This document shows positions 30,526-39,932 of a DNA stretch of 64,000 nt, piece by piece. Below the pieces are notes generated by a model. It was not told the DNA's origin and did not search any database. It saw only the letters and a program-made list of their open reading frames with translations. This DNA comes from Mycobacterium asiaticum. Lineage in GTDB: Bacteria; Actinomycetota; Actinomycetes; Mycobacteriales; Mycobacteriaceae. The position numbers were made by a program, and so were the translations under genes. Location of the stretch: NCBI RefSeq assembly GCF_001673635.1, contig NZ_LZMH01000028.1, positions 1 through 64,000 on the forward strand, given 5' to 3'. How positions within the stretch are numbered: the first letter of the stretch is position 1; every line of letters starts with the position of its first letter.

Positions 30526-30930
30526 TCATTCCGTCAATGTGCCGCGGTAGGCCTCGGCGTCGAGAAGTTCCGCGATCGCGGAGTCCAGTGCGCTGACCTC
30601 GGAGCCATCGACCTGGATTTCCAGCAGCCAGCCGGCGCCGTAGGGATCGGAGTTCAGCAATTGGGGACTGCCGTCCAGATCGCCGTTCACCGCAGACACT
30701 TTGCCCGACACCGGGGCGTACAGATCCGACACCGATTTCGTCGACTCCACCTCGCCGAAAGACTCGCCGGCCGAGAGCTCGGTGCCCACGTCGGGCAATT
30801 GCACGAAGACGACGTCACCGAGGGCCGATTGCGCGAAATCGGTGATGCCGACCCGCACGGTGTCTTCTGCGCTGCGGCGAACCCACTCGTGTTCGGCGGT
30901 GTAGTGCAGATCGGACGGGATATCGCTCAC
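30526..30930 (-). CDS. gcvH: Glycine cleavage system H protein
   Basis: A 134-aa lipoyl-carrier protein. The lipoylated residue is Lys65 in GEVESTKSVSDLYAP, the standard H-protein motif. It shuttles the aminomethyl group from GcvB to the T-protein and the dihydrolipoyl group to lipoamide dehydrogenase. It is 34 bp downstream of the DUF881 gene on the same strand. The T-protein gene is not in this window, so the system is split, as in H37Rv (gcvH is Rv1826). Confidence 0.95.
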   Translation of the reverse strand: MSDIPSDLHYTAEHEWVRRSAEDTVRVGITDFAQSALGDVVFVQLPDVGTELSAGESFGEVESTKSVSDLYAPVSGKVSAVNGDLDGSPQLLNSDPYGAGWLLEIQVDGSEVSALDSAIAELLDAEAYRGTLTE

Positions 30931-30964
30931 GGTGATCCTGTTCTGGTCGGTTTCGCTAGGTGGT

Positions 30965-31750
30965 TCACTTGCCGGGCTGAGCGTATTGGTGCGGTTTTGG
31001 TTGTCGCAAGGTGGTCACCTCGACTCGATCGGCCTGCTGCACCGACATCCGCCCGCCGACCCGTTTGACGCTGTCGTCCGCCCCGCCCGGAATGTTCATC
31101 GCCGCCGCGAGGGTGGGCGGATCCCCAATGGCCAGAACCGAATACGGCGGCGAGAACCCCTTGGTGTCGATGGTCAGGGAACCGGCCGAACCGGTGACCC
31201 AGGTGTCGACCCCGACCCGCACCGACTGGTGTGCGTCGTTGATCTGGATGGCCTCGGCACCGGCCGCGCGCAGCTCGTTGATCACATCGAGCATCACCTC
31301 CGCCGAGATCCCCGGACCCGGGTCGTCGATCTTCACCGTGATTCCCGGGCCGCTGGCTCCGACGGCGCCGACCAGGATGGAAAGCGCCGCCAGCCTGGCT
31401 TGCGCGTTCTCGATGGCGGCCTGGTCGGTATTGCCCGAGGCCTGCAACGTATTGAGGGTGTTCTGCAGATCGGCGACCTCGGTGCTGAGCGTCGCCTCTC
31501 GTTGCCGCAACGAGTCCAACAGCACCAGCAGGTCGGCGGGGCGAGCGGTCTCCAGGGAGTCGCCGGAATCGTTCTGGCGGACCTGGGTGACGATCGCGAC
31601 CCCCAGCACCAGGCACAACAGCACGGCCAGGGTCCCGAAAGCCAACCGGGACCGGCCGCGTCCGGCCGCTGCCTCGGTCTTGGGCTGCGAGCGGTCCGGC
31701 GGCAGTTCGTGCCGGCCGTGCCGGGCGGGGTTCGGTGGCTCCTGGCTCAC
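30965..31750 (-). CDS. DUF881 membrane protein (Rv1825-like)
   Basis: A 261-aa protein with a short basic cytoplasmic head, one membrane helix (LAFGTLAVLLCLVLGVAIVTQV, about residues 35-55), a coiled-coil segment (LDSLRQREATLSTEVADLQNTL), and an extracytoplasmic DUF881 domain with GPGITVKIDDPGPGISAEVM and INELRAAGAEAIQINDA. The layout resembles Streptomyces and Bacillus proteins near division and sporulation genes. It is the third gene of a DUF881-Sbp-DUF881 set, 3 bp after sbp. Rv1825 is somewhat longer (292 aa), so the start could lie upstream, but GTG 31750 is the only close candidate. Confidence 0.85.
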   Translation of the reverse strand: MSQEPPNPARHGRHELPPDRSQPKTEAAAGRGRSRLAFGTLAVLLCLVLGVAIVTQVRQNDSGDSLETARPADLLVLLDSLRQREATLSTEVADLQNTLNTLQASGNTDQAAIENAQARLAALSILVGAVGASGPGITVKIDDPGPGISAEVMLDVINELRAAGAEAIQINDAHQSVRVGVDTWVTGSAGSLTIDTKGFSPPYSVLAIGDPPTLAAAMNIPGGADDSVKRVGGRMSVQQADRVEVTTLRQPKPHQYAQPGK

Positions 31751-31753
31751 GGG

Positions 31754-32086
31754 TCACGCTCCGAACAGTCGGCGCCGCAGCGCGGCCGCATTGCCGAAGA
31801 TCCGGATTCCCAGCACGACGATGATCGCGGTGGACAACTGGGTGCCGACGCCCAATTGGTCGCCGACGTAGACGATCAGTGCGGCCACCAGGACGTTGAA
31901 GACGAACGAGACCACGAACACCTTGGGGTCGAAGATGCGCTCCAGGTAGGCCCGCAGACCGCCGAACACCGCGTCGAGCGCCGCGACCACCGCGATCGGC
32001 AGATACGGCTGTATCACCTCCGGGACGCTGGGGTGAAAAATCAATCCCAGCACGATGCCGATGGCAAGCGCCGCGATTCCAATCAT
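31754..32086 (-). CDS. Small basic protein family (Sbp, DUF1290) membrane protein (Rv1824-like)
   Basis: A 110-aa membrane protein with three to four helices: MIGIAALAIGIVLGLIFHP, YLPIAVVAALDAVFGGLRAYLE, FVVSFVFNVLVAALIVYVG and LSTAIIVVLGIRIFGNAAA. The GLRAYLERIFD motif is the Sbp family hallmark. In Gram-positives sbp lies beside divIVA/ftsZ-type genes; its function is unknown. ATG 32086 lies 1 bp after the stop of the upstream DUF881 gene, so the three genes are a tight operon with pgsA2 at the head. Confidence 0.88.
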   Translation of the reverse strand: MIGIAALAIGIVLGLIFHPSVPEVIQPYLPIAVVAALDAVFGGLRAYLERIFDPKVFVVSFVFNVLVAALIVYVGDQLGVGTQLSTAIIVVLGIRIFGNAAALRRRLFGA

Positions 32087-32087
32087 G

Positions 32088-33011
32088 TCACTTGGGCCCA
32101 ATCTCGTTGGCGAACTTGACCTCCCGGGTTGATCCGGCGGGCAGCGCCAGCTTTTCGCCGACGTTGACGCTGACGCCGACGCTGTAGGAGACCTCCAGCA
32201 GTCGCAGCCGCCGCAACCCAGGACTCCGCTCGAAGCTATCCCGCATCCTCTGCGCGGGACCAATCGCGAGGATGACGTACGGGCTCGTGGTCGGGTTGTT
32301 GTCGACCAGGATGGCGCCGCCGGCCTGCCGGATGGTGACGTTGGGGCCGATGCGGGCGCCGTCGACCGAAATGGCTTCCGCCCCACTGGCCCACAGGGAA
32401 TTGACGACGAGCTGCAGGTCGCGGTCCAGGATGATCTGCCGGCTGCCGGTCACTCGTTGCTTGGACGCGTCGGAGAGATTCGGGCTGGCACCCGGGTCGG
32501 TCACGGTGACGGTCAGGCCCGGGCCCGTCACCGCGGTGCTGGCCGCCGCCAAGCTGAGCGCGTCGAGTCGGCTCAGCAGGCGTTGCCCCTCGGCATCGTC
32601 GGCCAGGGCGACGCGCTGCACCTCATCGACCTTGGCCGCCAACGCGCTGCGCTGCTTGGCCAGCCGACCGGCCGCGGACTGCGTTGAACGGACATTGGTC
32701 GCCAGGACCTGTTGTGCGGTCCGCACTCCCGGCGCGACCGAGCGGGCCTGCGCGACAGCGGCGGCGAACACGGTGGCGACCAGGGCCGCCGCCAGCGCCT
32801 GCCACATCCAGCCAAAGGCGCGGGTCCGGGCGGTTTCGGGTTCCGCCCGGCGCTCCCGTTCGGCGGTCGCCGCGGCATAGCCGGGGTCGAGATGCTCGGA
32901 CAGCAGGGCGCGCAGTAGCGACGGCACCGGAATGTGTTGCGGCCGCGGAGCATGGGCGCGGTAACCGGCGTTGGGGTCGTACCCGCCGAGCAGGCGGTCC
33001 CGGTCAGCCAT
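32088..33011 (-). CDS. DUF881 membrane protein (Rv1823-like)
   Basis: A 307-aa protein, the same length as Rv1823. A long cytoplasmic N-terminus (about 80 residues) contains [19 protein letters not shown]. One membrane helix follows ([20 protein letters not shown]), then a coiled coil ([17 protein letters not shown]) and an external DUF881 domain ([29 protein letters not shown]). It is a paralogue of the Rv1825-like gene on the other side of sbp. It overlaps the 3' end of pgsA2 by 8 bp, which indicates translational coupling. Confidence 0.85.
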   Translation of the reverse strand: MADRDRLLGGYDPNAGYRAHAPRPQHIPVPSLLRALLSEHLDPGYAAATAERERRAEPETARTRAFGWMWQALAAALVATVFAAAVAQARSVAPGVRTAQQVLATNVRSTQSAAGRLAKQRSALAAKVDEVQRVALADDAEGQRLLSRLDALSLAAASTAVTGPGLTVTVTDPGASPNLSDASKQRVTGSRQIILDRDLQLVVNSLWASGAEAISVDGARIGPNVTIRQAGGAILVDNNPTTSPYVILAIGPAQRMRDSFERSPGLRRLRLLEVSYSVGVSVNVGEKLALPAGSTREVKFANEIGPK

Positions 33012-33624
33012 GGTCCCCCGCTTTCGGGGGCGAGGACTTTCGGTTGACCTTGGGCAGTTGGCGCATCACCAGGACCATCTGCACCAGGTAGAGCACGAAG
33101 GCCCACAGGTACATGTAAAGGCCCCAGCCCAGAAACGCCCACCCGCAGGCCCCCACGACGCGGCTCCACAATGCGTCCCACCGGCCCAGCAGCACCAGCG
33201 GGAAGCCGGACATCAGGGCGAAGGTCGCCGCCTTGCCCACATAGGACACCGGCAGCGCCGACAGGCCGCGGCTCCACAACAACGGCAGCGTCCCGGCCAG
33301 GATCGCGTCGCGGGCCAGCAGCGTCAGCACGAACCACCAGGGGGCGATCCCACTGATCGCGAACACGATCGGCACGGTGACCATGTAGAGCCGGTCGACT
33401 GCCGGGTCGAGCAGCATGCCCAGCCGTGACGACTGGTCGAGTAGTCGGGCGATCTTGCCGTCCGCCCAGTCCGAGACGCCGCTGAACATCAGGATCCCCA
33501 CGGCCCAGCCATAGGCGTGGGTGCCGAGCATCAGGTACACGAAGACCGGGATGAGTGCCAGGCGGAGAACACTCAGCACATTGGGCACCGTCAGCACCCG
33601 ATTCTGCGCGAGCACTGGCTCCAT
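33004..33624 (-). CDS. pgsA2: CDP-alcohol phosphatidyltransferase family protein
   Basis: A 206-aa membrane enzyme. The catalytic CDP-alcohol phosphatidyltransferase motif D-x2-D-G-x2-A-R-x8-G-x3-D-x3-D is visible as [27 protein letters not shown]. The family joins a CDP-diacylglycerol or similar donor to a small alcohol, so the product is a phospholipid such as PGP or cardiolipin; the precise acceptor is uncertain for PgsA2. It starts the operon leading into the DUF881-Sbp-DUF881 genes. Counterpart of Rv1822. Confidence 0.9.
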   Translation of the reverse strand: MEPVLAQNRVLTVPNVLSVLRLALIPVFVYLMLGTHAYGWAVGILMFSGVSDWADGKIARLLDQSSRLGMLLDPAVDRLYMVTVPIVFAISGIAPWWFVLTLLARDAILAGTLPLLWSRGLSALPVSYVGKAATFALMSGFPLVLLGRWDALWSRVVGACGWAFLGWGLYMYLWAFVLYLVQMVLVMRQLPKVNRKSSPPKAGDHG

Positions 33625-33640
33625 GAGCCGTGACCTTAGC

Positions 33641-33732
33641 CCGGCGACGATGCGGTCCGCACGGCGGACTGAGGAGGAGCCGGGCAGTCAGGCGGTGTCC
33701 GGCGACGATGCGGTCCGCACGGCGGACTGAGG
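33641..33732. repeat. Direct duplication of a 34-bp hairpin element between secA2 and pgsA2
   Basis: Two identical 34-bp copies lie at 33641-33674 and 33699-33732 (period 58 bp). Each begins CCGGCGACGATGCG, carries a small hairpin (GTCCGC-ACG-GCGGAC) and ends ACTGAGG. There is no T-run, so they are not ordinary terminators. The GACGATGC-hairpin-TGAGG arrangement resembles short dispersed intergenic repeats of mycobacterial genomes; that resemblance is from memory. Confidence 0.8.
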
Positions 33733-33748
33733 CGTCGGGCGAATGACG

Positions 33749-36073
33749 TCAGCGGAAGACGCCGGGCAGGCTCAAGGTGGACAGCGTGTCGTCGGACAGC
33801 GGGTTGTCGTTGACCATGTAGGTCCACGTCGACGTCGGCCGCGCCAGCTTGGAAAGATCCAGCCCCGGCTCGTCCTCGAGGATGTTCGCCGTCTCGAAGG
33901 TCTGCTGGGCAGCTTCGATAGCGTCGGCGGCCAGCGATGCGAACGCGTCCACCGCCATCCGGTGGAATTCGTCCAGCGGGTTCTGCCGGCCCAACGCGCG
34001 TAAGTGAATGCTCTCGCGGATGTCGGCCAGATAGGCCAGGTGATCGGCCCAGCCCCGGTCCAGGTGGTACAGCATGATCAGCCGGCAGATCTTCTCCAGC
34101 CGCTCCTCGCTGACGTCCTCGGCCAGCTCCTTGTACCGCTTCGGCGCCAAGTCCTCGAGCTCTTCGCGGGCGGTCGGGGTGCGCAGCAACGTGTTTCGCC
34201 GCTCCACGATGATCGCGCGCTGCTGGGCGATCAGCTGGTTGTAGCGCCAGGTGTTGGCGTGCACATCCAGCAACCGGCCCTCCGCGACCCGCTGCGCATG
34301 GTCGAGCAGGCCGCTGGCCTTGGGGCTCAGGATGCGGCCGTCCTCGTCGGTTTCGGTGGGCAGCTTGTTGCTGTCCAGGTTGGCCGCCACCACCTCGTCT
34401 TCCCAACTCGAGAAGAACACCGAGGACCCCGGGTCGCCCTGACGTCCGGCCCGGCCGCGCAGCTGATTGTCCAGCCGCTCGGTGTTGTGCCGGCCGGTGC
34501 CGACCACGTGCAGTCCGCCCAGTTCGGCGACCCGGTCGTGGTCGGACTCGTCGGAACCGCCCAGCCGGATGTCGGTGCCGCGACCGGCCATCTGCGTGGA
34601 CACCGTGACCGAGCCGTAGGTGCCGGCCTCGGCGATCACCTGCGCCTCTTCTGCGTCGTTCTTCGCGTTCAGCAGCACGGCCGGGACGTTGCGCCGGACC
34701 AGGCGCTCGTGCAGGTCCTCGGATTCCGCGACGTCACGGGTACCGACGAGCACCGGCTGGCCGGTCTCGTGCACCTCGGCGATGTGGTCGACGATCGCGT
34801 CGTTCTTGGCGGCCGCGGTGATGTACACCCGGTCGGGCTCGTCTTCCCGGATGTTGGGGGTGTTCGGCGGGATGGGCGACACGCCCAGCTTGTAGAACTG
34901 GCGCAGCTGTTCGCCGGCGGCCAGCGCCGTGCCGGTCATGCCGCACACCGTGGAGTAGCGGTTGATCAGCGCCTGCACCGTGATGGTGTCGAGCACCTCA
35001 CCGGTCTCGGTGGTCTCGATGCCCTCCTTGGCTTCCACAGCCGCTTGCAAACCGTCGGGCCAGCGCTGCAACTGGGCGATGCGCCCGCGCGAGGAGTTGA
35101 TCAGGTGCACCGCGTCGTCACGCACGATGTAGTGCACGTCGCGCTGCAGCAGCACGTGCGCGTGCAAAGCCACGTTGACCTCGGTCAGCGTGGTGCCGAC
35201 ATGTTCTTCGGAGTAGAGGTCGATGCCGCCGAGCGCCTTCTCCACCTTGCGCGCGCCCGCTTCGGTCAGGTGGACATTGCGGCTGTCGGCGTCGGTGTCG
35301 TAGTCCTTTTCCGCGGTCAGGTTGCCGACCAGCTTGATGATCTCCAGCCGCGGCGTCTCGCGGTGGGTGGTGCCGGCCAAGACCAGCGGCACCAGTGCCT
35401 CGTCGACCAGCACCGAGTCGGCCTCGTCGATCAGTGCGACGTCCGGGTTGGGTGAGACCAGGTCTTCGACGTCGGTCACCAGCTGGTCGCGCAGCACGTC
35501 GAACCCGATCTCGTTGACAGATGCGTAGGTGACGTCGCAGTCGTAAGCCGATTTGCGGTCGTCCCTGGACGATTCGGCGGTGATCCAGCCGACCGTCAGC
35601 CCCATCGCCTCGAGCAGCGGGCCCATCCATTCCGCGTCGCGGCGGGCCAGGTAGTCGTTGATGGTCACTACGTGCACGTGCCGGCCGGCCAGCGCGTAGC
35701 CCGCGGCGGCAATCGCCCCGGCCAGCGTCTTGCCCTCACCGGTGGCCATCTCGATCACGTCGCCCGCCAGCATGCGCAACGCGCCCAGCAACTGCACGTC
35801 GAACGGGCGCAGCCCGGTCGCCCGCTCGGCGGCTTCCCTGGCGATCGCCAGGAACTGCGGAATATCGGCGGAGTCCGCCAGGTCGTCGAGGTTGAGCAGC
35901 CCGGACGCCTTGCGCAGCTTCTCGTCGCTGAGGTCGGCGGCTTCCTTCTCGTACTCCTCGGCCGCGGTCACGTCGCCCATCGAGCGGCTGCGGTTCTTTT
36001 CGGTGGTGGCCCCGAGCAGCCGCCAGAATCGGCTGCTCAGCCGGCCGGGCTGAGAGCGGGTGGTCTTTGGCAC
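33749..36073 (-). CDS. secA2: Accessory preprotein translocase ATPase SecA2
   Basis: A 774-aa DEAD-type motor that works with SecYEG to export a special set of proteins, including virulence factors in M. tuberculosis. Walker A is MATGEGKTL (about residues 109-117), Walker B is LIDEADS with DEAD at about 216-219, and the C-terminal helicase motif is [17 protein letters not shown]. The C-terminal zinc/linker tail of SecA1 is missing, as usual for SecA2. GTG 36073 ([17 protein letters not shown]) was chosen by family N-terminus; the frame stays open to 36148 with lower conservation. Counterpart of Rv1821. Confidence 0.93.
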   Translation of the reverse strand: MPKTTRSQPGRLSSRFWRLLGATTEKNRSRSMGDVTAAEEYEKEAADLSDEKLRKASGLLNLDDLADSADIPQFLAIAREAAERATGLRPFDVQLLGALRMLAGDVIEMATGEGKTLAGAIAAAGYALAGRHVHVVTINDYLARRDAEWMGPLLEAMGLTVGWITAESSRDDRKSAYDCDVTYASVNEIGFDVLRDQLVTDVEDLVSPNPDVALIDEADSVLVDEALVPLVLAGTTHRETPRLEIIKLVGNLTAEKDYDTDADSRNVHLTEAGARKVEKALGGIDLYSEEHVGTTLTEVNVALHAHVLLQRDVHYIVRDDAVHLINSSRGRIAQLQRWPDGLQAAVEAKEGIETTETGEVLDTITVQALINRYSTVCGMTGTALAAGEQLRQFYKLGVSPIPPNTPNIREDEPDRVYITAAAKNDAIVDHIAEVHETGQPVLVGTRDVAESEDLHERLVRRNVPAVLLNAKNDAEEAQVIAEAGTYGSVTVSTQMAGRGTDIRLGGSDESDHDRVAELGGLHVVGTGRHNTERLDNQLRGRAGRQGDPGSSVFFSSWEDEVVAANLDSNKLPTETDEDGRILSPKASGLLDHAQRVAEGRLLDVHANTWRYNQLIAQQRAIIVERRNTLLRTPTAREELEDLAPKRYKELAEDVSEERLEKICRLIMLYHLDRGWADHLAYLADIRESIHLRALGRQNPLDEFHRMAVDAFASLAADAIEAAQQTFETANILEDEPGLDLSKLARPTSTWTYMVNDNPLSDDTLSTLSLPGVFR

Positions 36074-36180
36074 AGCCCCACGGTACGCGAACACGACAGC
36101 GGGGCGAGCGTGCGTGTCGGGCCACCGACACGCCGCCGCAGCTGGCATTTCACGCGCGCTCGCGACCCGAAAGGGTGCCG

Positions 36181-37836
36181 TCAGGCCAGGTTCGATCGGC
36201 GCGGGTAGGCCACGCTCGGATCGGTCAGGACGTTCACGACGGCCGGGAGACCACTGGCGAAGGCGCGTTCCAGGGCTGGGCGCAGCTCGGCCGGCGCCGA
36301 GACCAGCTCACCGTGCCCGCCCAGGGCTCGCACCACCTCGTCGTAGCGGGTGCCGGGGCGCAGTTCGGCCACCACTGAATAGCCGTACAACGCCTCCATC
36401 GGGTGCTTTTCCAGGCCCCAGATGCCGTTGTTGCCCACCACCGACACCACCGGCACGTTGTGGCGTACGAGGGTGTCCCACTCCATCCCACTGAACCCGA
36501 ATGCGCCGTCGCCCTGCAGGAGCACCACCTGTCGCTCGGGCCGCGCCAGCTTGGCCGCCAGGGCGTAACCGGGCCCCGAACCCAGGCAACCGAACGGCCC
36601 GCTGTCCAGCCAGCAGCCCGGCTGATAGCTGTCGATGACGCGTCCGGCGTAAGAACCGAAGTCTCCGGCGTCAATGACGACGATCGCGTCCCGGTCCAGC
36701 AGTGGGGCGAGTTCGGCGTAGACACGCATCGGATGCAGCGGGATCCGATCCTCGGCGAGCTCGGCCTTCTCTTGATCACGGGCGCCGTCCTCGACCGCGC
36801 GCAACTCGTCGATCCAGGCCTGGTGGTCCGCTGAGTGGTTTGCTGAGCCCGAACCGGCGAGCACGGACAGCGTCGCGGACAGGTCGCCGTAGAGCTCGGC
36901 GGCGACCGGGCGCGGATGGTTGCGTTCGGGCCGCGCCCGATCGGCCACCACGAGCTGTGTCTGCGCACCGAACACCCCACCGAAGCCGAGGCGGAAATCC
37001 ATGGGCACGCCGACGATCAGCGCGACATCGGCACCGCCCAACGCCTTCGAGCGCGCCCGGGAGAATGCCAGCGGGTGATCGGCGGGCACCGCGCCGCGAG
37101 CCATCCCGTTCATCAGCACGGGTATCCGCAACTGTTCGGCGAGCCGCAGCAGGGCCGTCTCCCCCCGCCCCCACCAAACGTTGGTGCCGGCCATGATCAC
37201 TGGCCGCTGGGCCTTGGCCAGCAGGTCGGCCACCCGGTCCAGCGCGTTGGCATCCGCGCCGGGCACGGCGGGCAGAGTGGCGAGCGCGCCGGGCCGGCCG
37301 TCGTCGTCGGACACCGAGAACACGTGATCCATCGGAAAGTCGACGAACCCGACTCCCGACGGTGCGCCGACCGCGGCCTGCAGTGCTTGGTCGACGAGCA
37401 GACCGGCGTCCTCGGCGGACTGGGCAGTGGCGGCGAAACGCGTAAGCGGCGCCACGAACGGCACGTGGTCGATCTCCTGCAGCGAGCCCATCCCCCAGCG
37501 CGCGGCCGGGGCGCGGCCACCGAGCACAACCAACGGCGATTGGTTCTGCTGGGCTGCGGCCATCGCGCTCATCCCGTTGGTGACGCCTGGGCCCGCGGTG
37601 AGCGCGGCCACGCCCGGCACCCTGGTGACCTTCGACCAGCCTTCGGCGGCGAAGGCCGCGGTCTGCTCGTGGCGGGTGTCGATCAGCCGGACATCCTCGT
37701 CGCGGCAGCCGTCGTAGATCGAGAACAAGTGGCCGCCGGACAGCGTGAATACCGTGTCGATACCGCTGGCCTTGAGCCGGCGGGCGACGAGCCGGCCCGC
37801 GTGCATGGTCTGGGTGGGGGCTGCTTCGGTGCTCAT
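36181..37836 (-). CDS. ilvG: Acetolactate synthase-like thiamine-diphosphate enzyme
   Basis: A 551-aa ThDP-dependent enzyme of the acetohydroxyacid synthase large-subunit family. The catalytic glutamate lies in [17 protein letters not shown] (about residue 50). The central domain and the C-terminal ThDP/Mg motif [29 protein letters not shown] (GDG...NN) are intact. No separate regulatory subunit is nearby. Similarity to oxalyl-CoA decarboxylase-like and other ThDP enzymes means that branched-chain synthesis is not certain; ilvB is the main enzyme in mycobacteria. It is divergent from the BacA transporter gene. Counterpart of Rv1820. Confidence 0.85.
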   Translation of the reverse strand: MSTEAAPTQTMHAGRLVARRLKASGIDTVFTLSGGHLFSIYDGCRDEDVRLIDTRHEQTAAFAAEGWSKVTRVPGVAALTAGPGVTNGMSAMAAAQQNQSPLVVLGGRAPAARWGMGSLQEIDHVPFVAPLTRFAATAQSAEDAGLLVDQALQAAVGAPSGVGFVDFPMDHVFSVSDDDGRPGALATLPAVPGADANALDRVADLLAKAQRPVIMAGTNVWWGRGETALLRLAEQLRIPVLMNGMARGAVPADHPLAFSRARSKALGGADVALIVGVPMDFRLGFGGVFGAQTQLVVADRARPERNHPRPVAAELYGDLSATLSVLAGSGSANHSADHQAWIDELRAVEDGARDQEKAELAEDRIPLHPMRVYAELAPLLDRDAIVVIDAGDFGSYAGRVIDSYQPGCWLDSGPFGCLGSGPGYALAAKLARPERQVVLLQGDGAFGFSGMEWDTLVRHNVPVVSVVGNNGIWGLEKHPMEALYGYSVVAELRPGTRYDEVVRALGGHGELVSAPAELRPALERAFASGLPAVVNVLTDPSVAYPRRSNLA

Positions 37837-37918
37837 AGGGGCAGCCTAACCACCTGGTTCAGGTACCTTCGCCGAAGTATTTCGATGCGCAGCAGCCGCC
37901 TGTGAGGAGACGACGACC

Positions 37919-39841
37919 TTGGGCCCGAAGCCTTTCACACCGAAAATCGATTGGTCACAAGCTCTTCCGGATTCGGTGCGCTGGCTCGCCATAGCGTGGG
38001 CGATCAGCGCCGTTTGTCTGCTGGTTGCGCTGGCCCTGATGAGATTCTTCACCCCTTGGGGCCGCCAGTTCTGGCGGATAACCCGCGGGTATTTCGTCGG
38101 ACGCAACAGCGTGCGGGTGTGGTTGATGCTGAGCGTGCTGCTGCTGTCCGTCCTGATGTCCGTGCGCTTGGATGTGTTGTTCAGCTTTTTCAGCAACGAC
38201 ATGTACACCTCGGTCCAGACAGCCGTCGAGGGCATGGCCGAACACGATGCCGTCATCAAACAATCTGGGGTGCACGGGTTTTACGTTTCGATGGGAATTT
38301 TCAGCGTATTAGCCCTGATTTTCATCGTGCGCTATCTGGTTGACATTTACCTGCTGCAGCGGTTCGTCATTTCGTGGCGCATATGGCTGACCGGCCACCT
38401 CACCGATGACTGGCTGGACGGCCGGGCTTACTACCGCGACCTGTTTATCGACCACACGATCGACAACCCCGACCAGCGGATCCAGCAGGACATCGACATT
38501 TTCACCGCTGCCAATACCGAGGGCACTCCCAACACGCCTGCCAATGGGACCACCCAAACGTTGTTGTTCGGGGCGGTCAATGCGGTCGCGTCGGTGATCT
38601 CGTTCGCTGCAATCCTGTGGAACCTGTCCGGACCGCTGGATGTGTTCGGTTATGTCTTGCCACGCGCAATGTTCTGGGCCGTGCTGATTTTCGTGTCGAT
38701 CGCGTCGGTGGTCGCCTTCCGTTTAGGCCGTCCATTGATCTGGCTCAGCTTCAACAACGAGAAACTCAACGCCGCCTTCCGCTACGCGTTGGTGCGATTG
38801 CGCGACGCCGCGGAGGCGGTGGGGTTTTATCGCGGCGAGCGCGCCGAACGGGCACAACTATGGCGGCGCTTCACTCCGATCATCGACAACTACCGCACCT
38901 TCGTTCGCCGTTCCATCATCTTCAATGGCTGGAACTGGTCGATGTCGCAGGTGATCGTTCCATTACCGTGGCTTATCCAGGCCCCACGATTGTTTGTCGG
39001 CCAAATCAAGTTCGGCGACGTAACCCAGACGGCCGCCGCATTCGGCCGCATTTCAGACTCGCTGTCGTTCTTCCGCAATCAATATGACGCCTTCGCTTAT
39101 CTGCGCGCCGCGATCATCCGCTTGCACGGCCTGGTCGATGCCAACGACCGCGGACGCGCGCTGCCGGCGGTGCTGACCACATCCACCCAGGACGGGTCGG
39201 TCGAGATTGAAAACGTAGAGGTGCGCAAGCCGGACGGCGACCGGTTGATCGACCCGCTCGACGTTCGGCTCGAAGCCGGTCAGTCGCTGGTCATCACCGG
39301 GCAATCGGGTGCGGGCAAGACGACTTTGCTGCGTAGCCTGGCCGAATTGTGGCCCTATGCCTCAGGAACCCTGCGCCGTCCGGGTGGCGAGAACGAGACA
39401 ATGTTCCTGTCGCAGTTGCCCTATGTCCCGCTGGGGACGCTGCGCGCAGTGGTGTGTTACCCGAACTCGACGGACGACGTCACCGATGCCGAGGTGCACG
39501 AGGTGATGACGAGGGTGGCCCTCGCGCCGCACATCGCGCACCTGGATGAAGAGCAGGACTGGGCTAAGGTGCTTTCGCCGGGCGAACAGCAGCGGGTGGC
39601 CTTCGCGCGCATACTGCTCACCAAACCGAAGGCGGTATTCCTGGACGAGTCCACCTCGGCACTTGACCCCGGGCTGGAGTACGCCCTGTATCAGCTTGTG
39701 CGCAGCGAACTTCCGGATTGCGTTGTGGTCAGCGTCAGTCACCGGCCCACGGTCGAACAACATCACGACCACCAGCTCGAACTGCTCGGCGGGGGTCAAT
39801 GGCGCCTGGGTCCGGTGGAGCAGCAACCGGCATCGGTTTAG
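37919..39841 (+). CDS. bacA: SbmA/BacA-like ABC transporter (Rv1819c-like)
   Basis: A 640-aa half transporter: N-terminal SbmA/BacA-type membrane domain (about six helices, first at [22 protein letters not shown]) fused to an ATP-binding domain. The substrate-domain motif [25 protein letters not shown] (in part) is strongly conserved. Walker A is GQSGAGKTT at about residue 460, the signature is [16 protein letters not shown] at about 551, and Walker B is [11 protein letters not shown] 37919 with GAGGAG upstream is the start; no better one exists. The M. tuberculosis homologue imports hydrophilic molecules such as cobalamin and bleomycin through a large water-filled cavity. Confidence 0.93.
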   Translation: MGPKPFTPKIDWSQALPDSVRWLAIAWAISAVCLLVALALMRFFTPWGRQFWRITRGYFVGRNSVRVWLMLSVLLLSVLMSVRLDVLFSFFSNDMYTSVQTAVEGMAEHDAVIKQSGVHGFYVSMGIFSVLALIFIVRYLVDIYLLQRFVISWRIWLTGHLTDDWLDGRAYYRDLFIDHTIDNPDQRIQQDIDIFTAANTEGTPNTPANGTTQTLLFGAVNAVASVISFAAILWNLSGPLDVFGYVLPRAMFWAVLIFVSIASVVAFRLGRPLIWLSFNNEKLNAAFRYALVRLRDAAEAVGFYRGERAERAQLWRRFTPIIDNYRTFVRRSIIFNGWNWSMSQVIVPLPWLIQAPRLFVGQIKFGDVTQTAAAFGRISDSLSFFRNQYDAFAYLRAAIIRLHGLVDANDRGRALPAVLTTSTQDGSVEIENVEVRKPDGDRLIDPLDVRLEAGQSLVITGQSGAGKTTLLRSLAELWPYASGTLRRPGGENETMFLSQLPYVPLGTLRAVVCYPNSTDDVTDAEVHEVMTRVALAPHIAHLDEEQDWAKVLSPGEQQRVAFARILLTKPKAVFLDESTSALDPGLEYALYQLVRSELPDCVVVSVSHRPTVEQHHDHQLELLGGGQWRLGPVEQQPASV

Positions 39842-39932
39842 CGCACGACGCGATCCGGGCGCACCGCGCTCAGCACGTCGCAGTCGGCGCGCACAGCTAA
39901 GCTGCCCTTGGCCCGGCGACTGGAGGTCTGCG

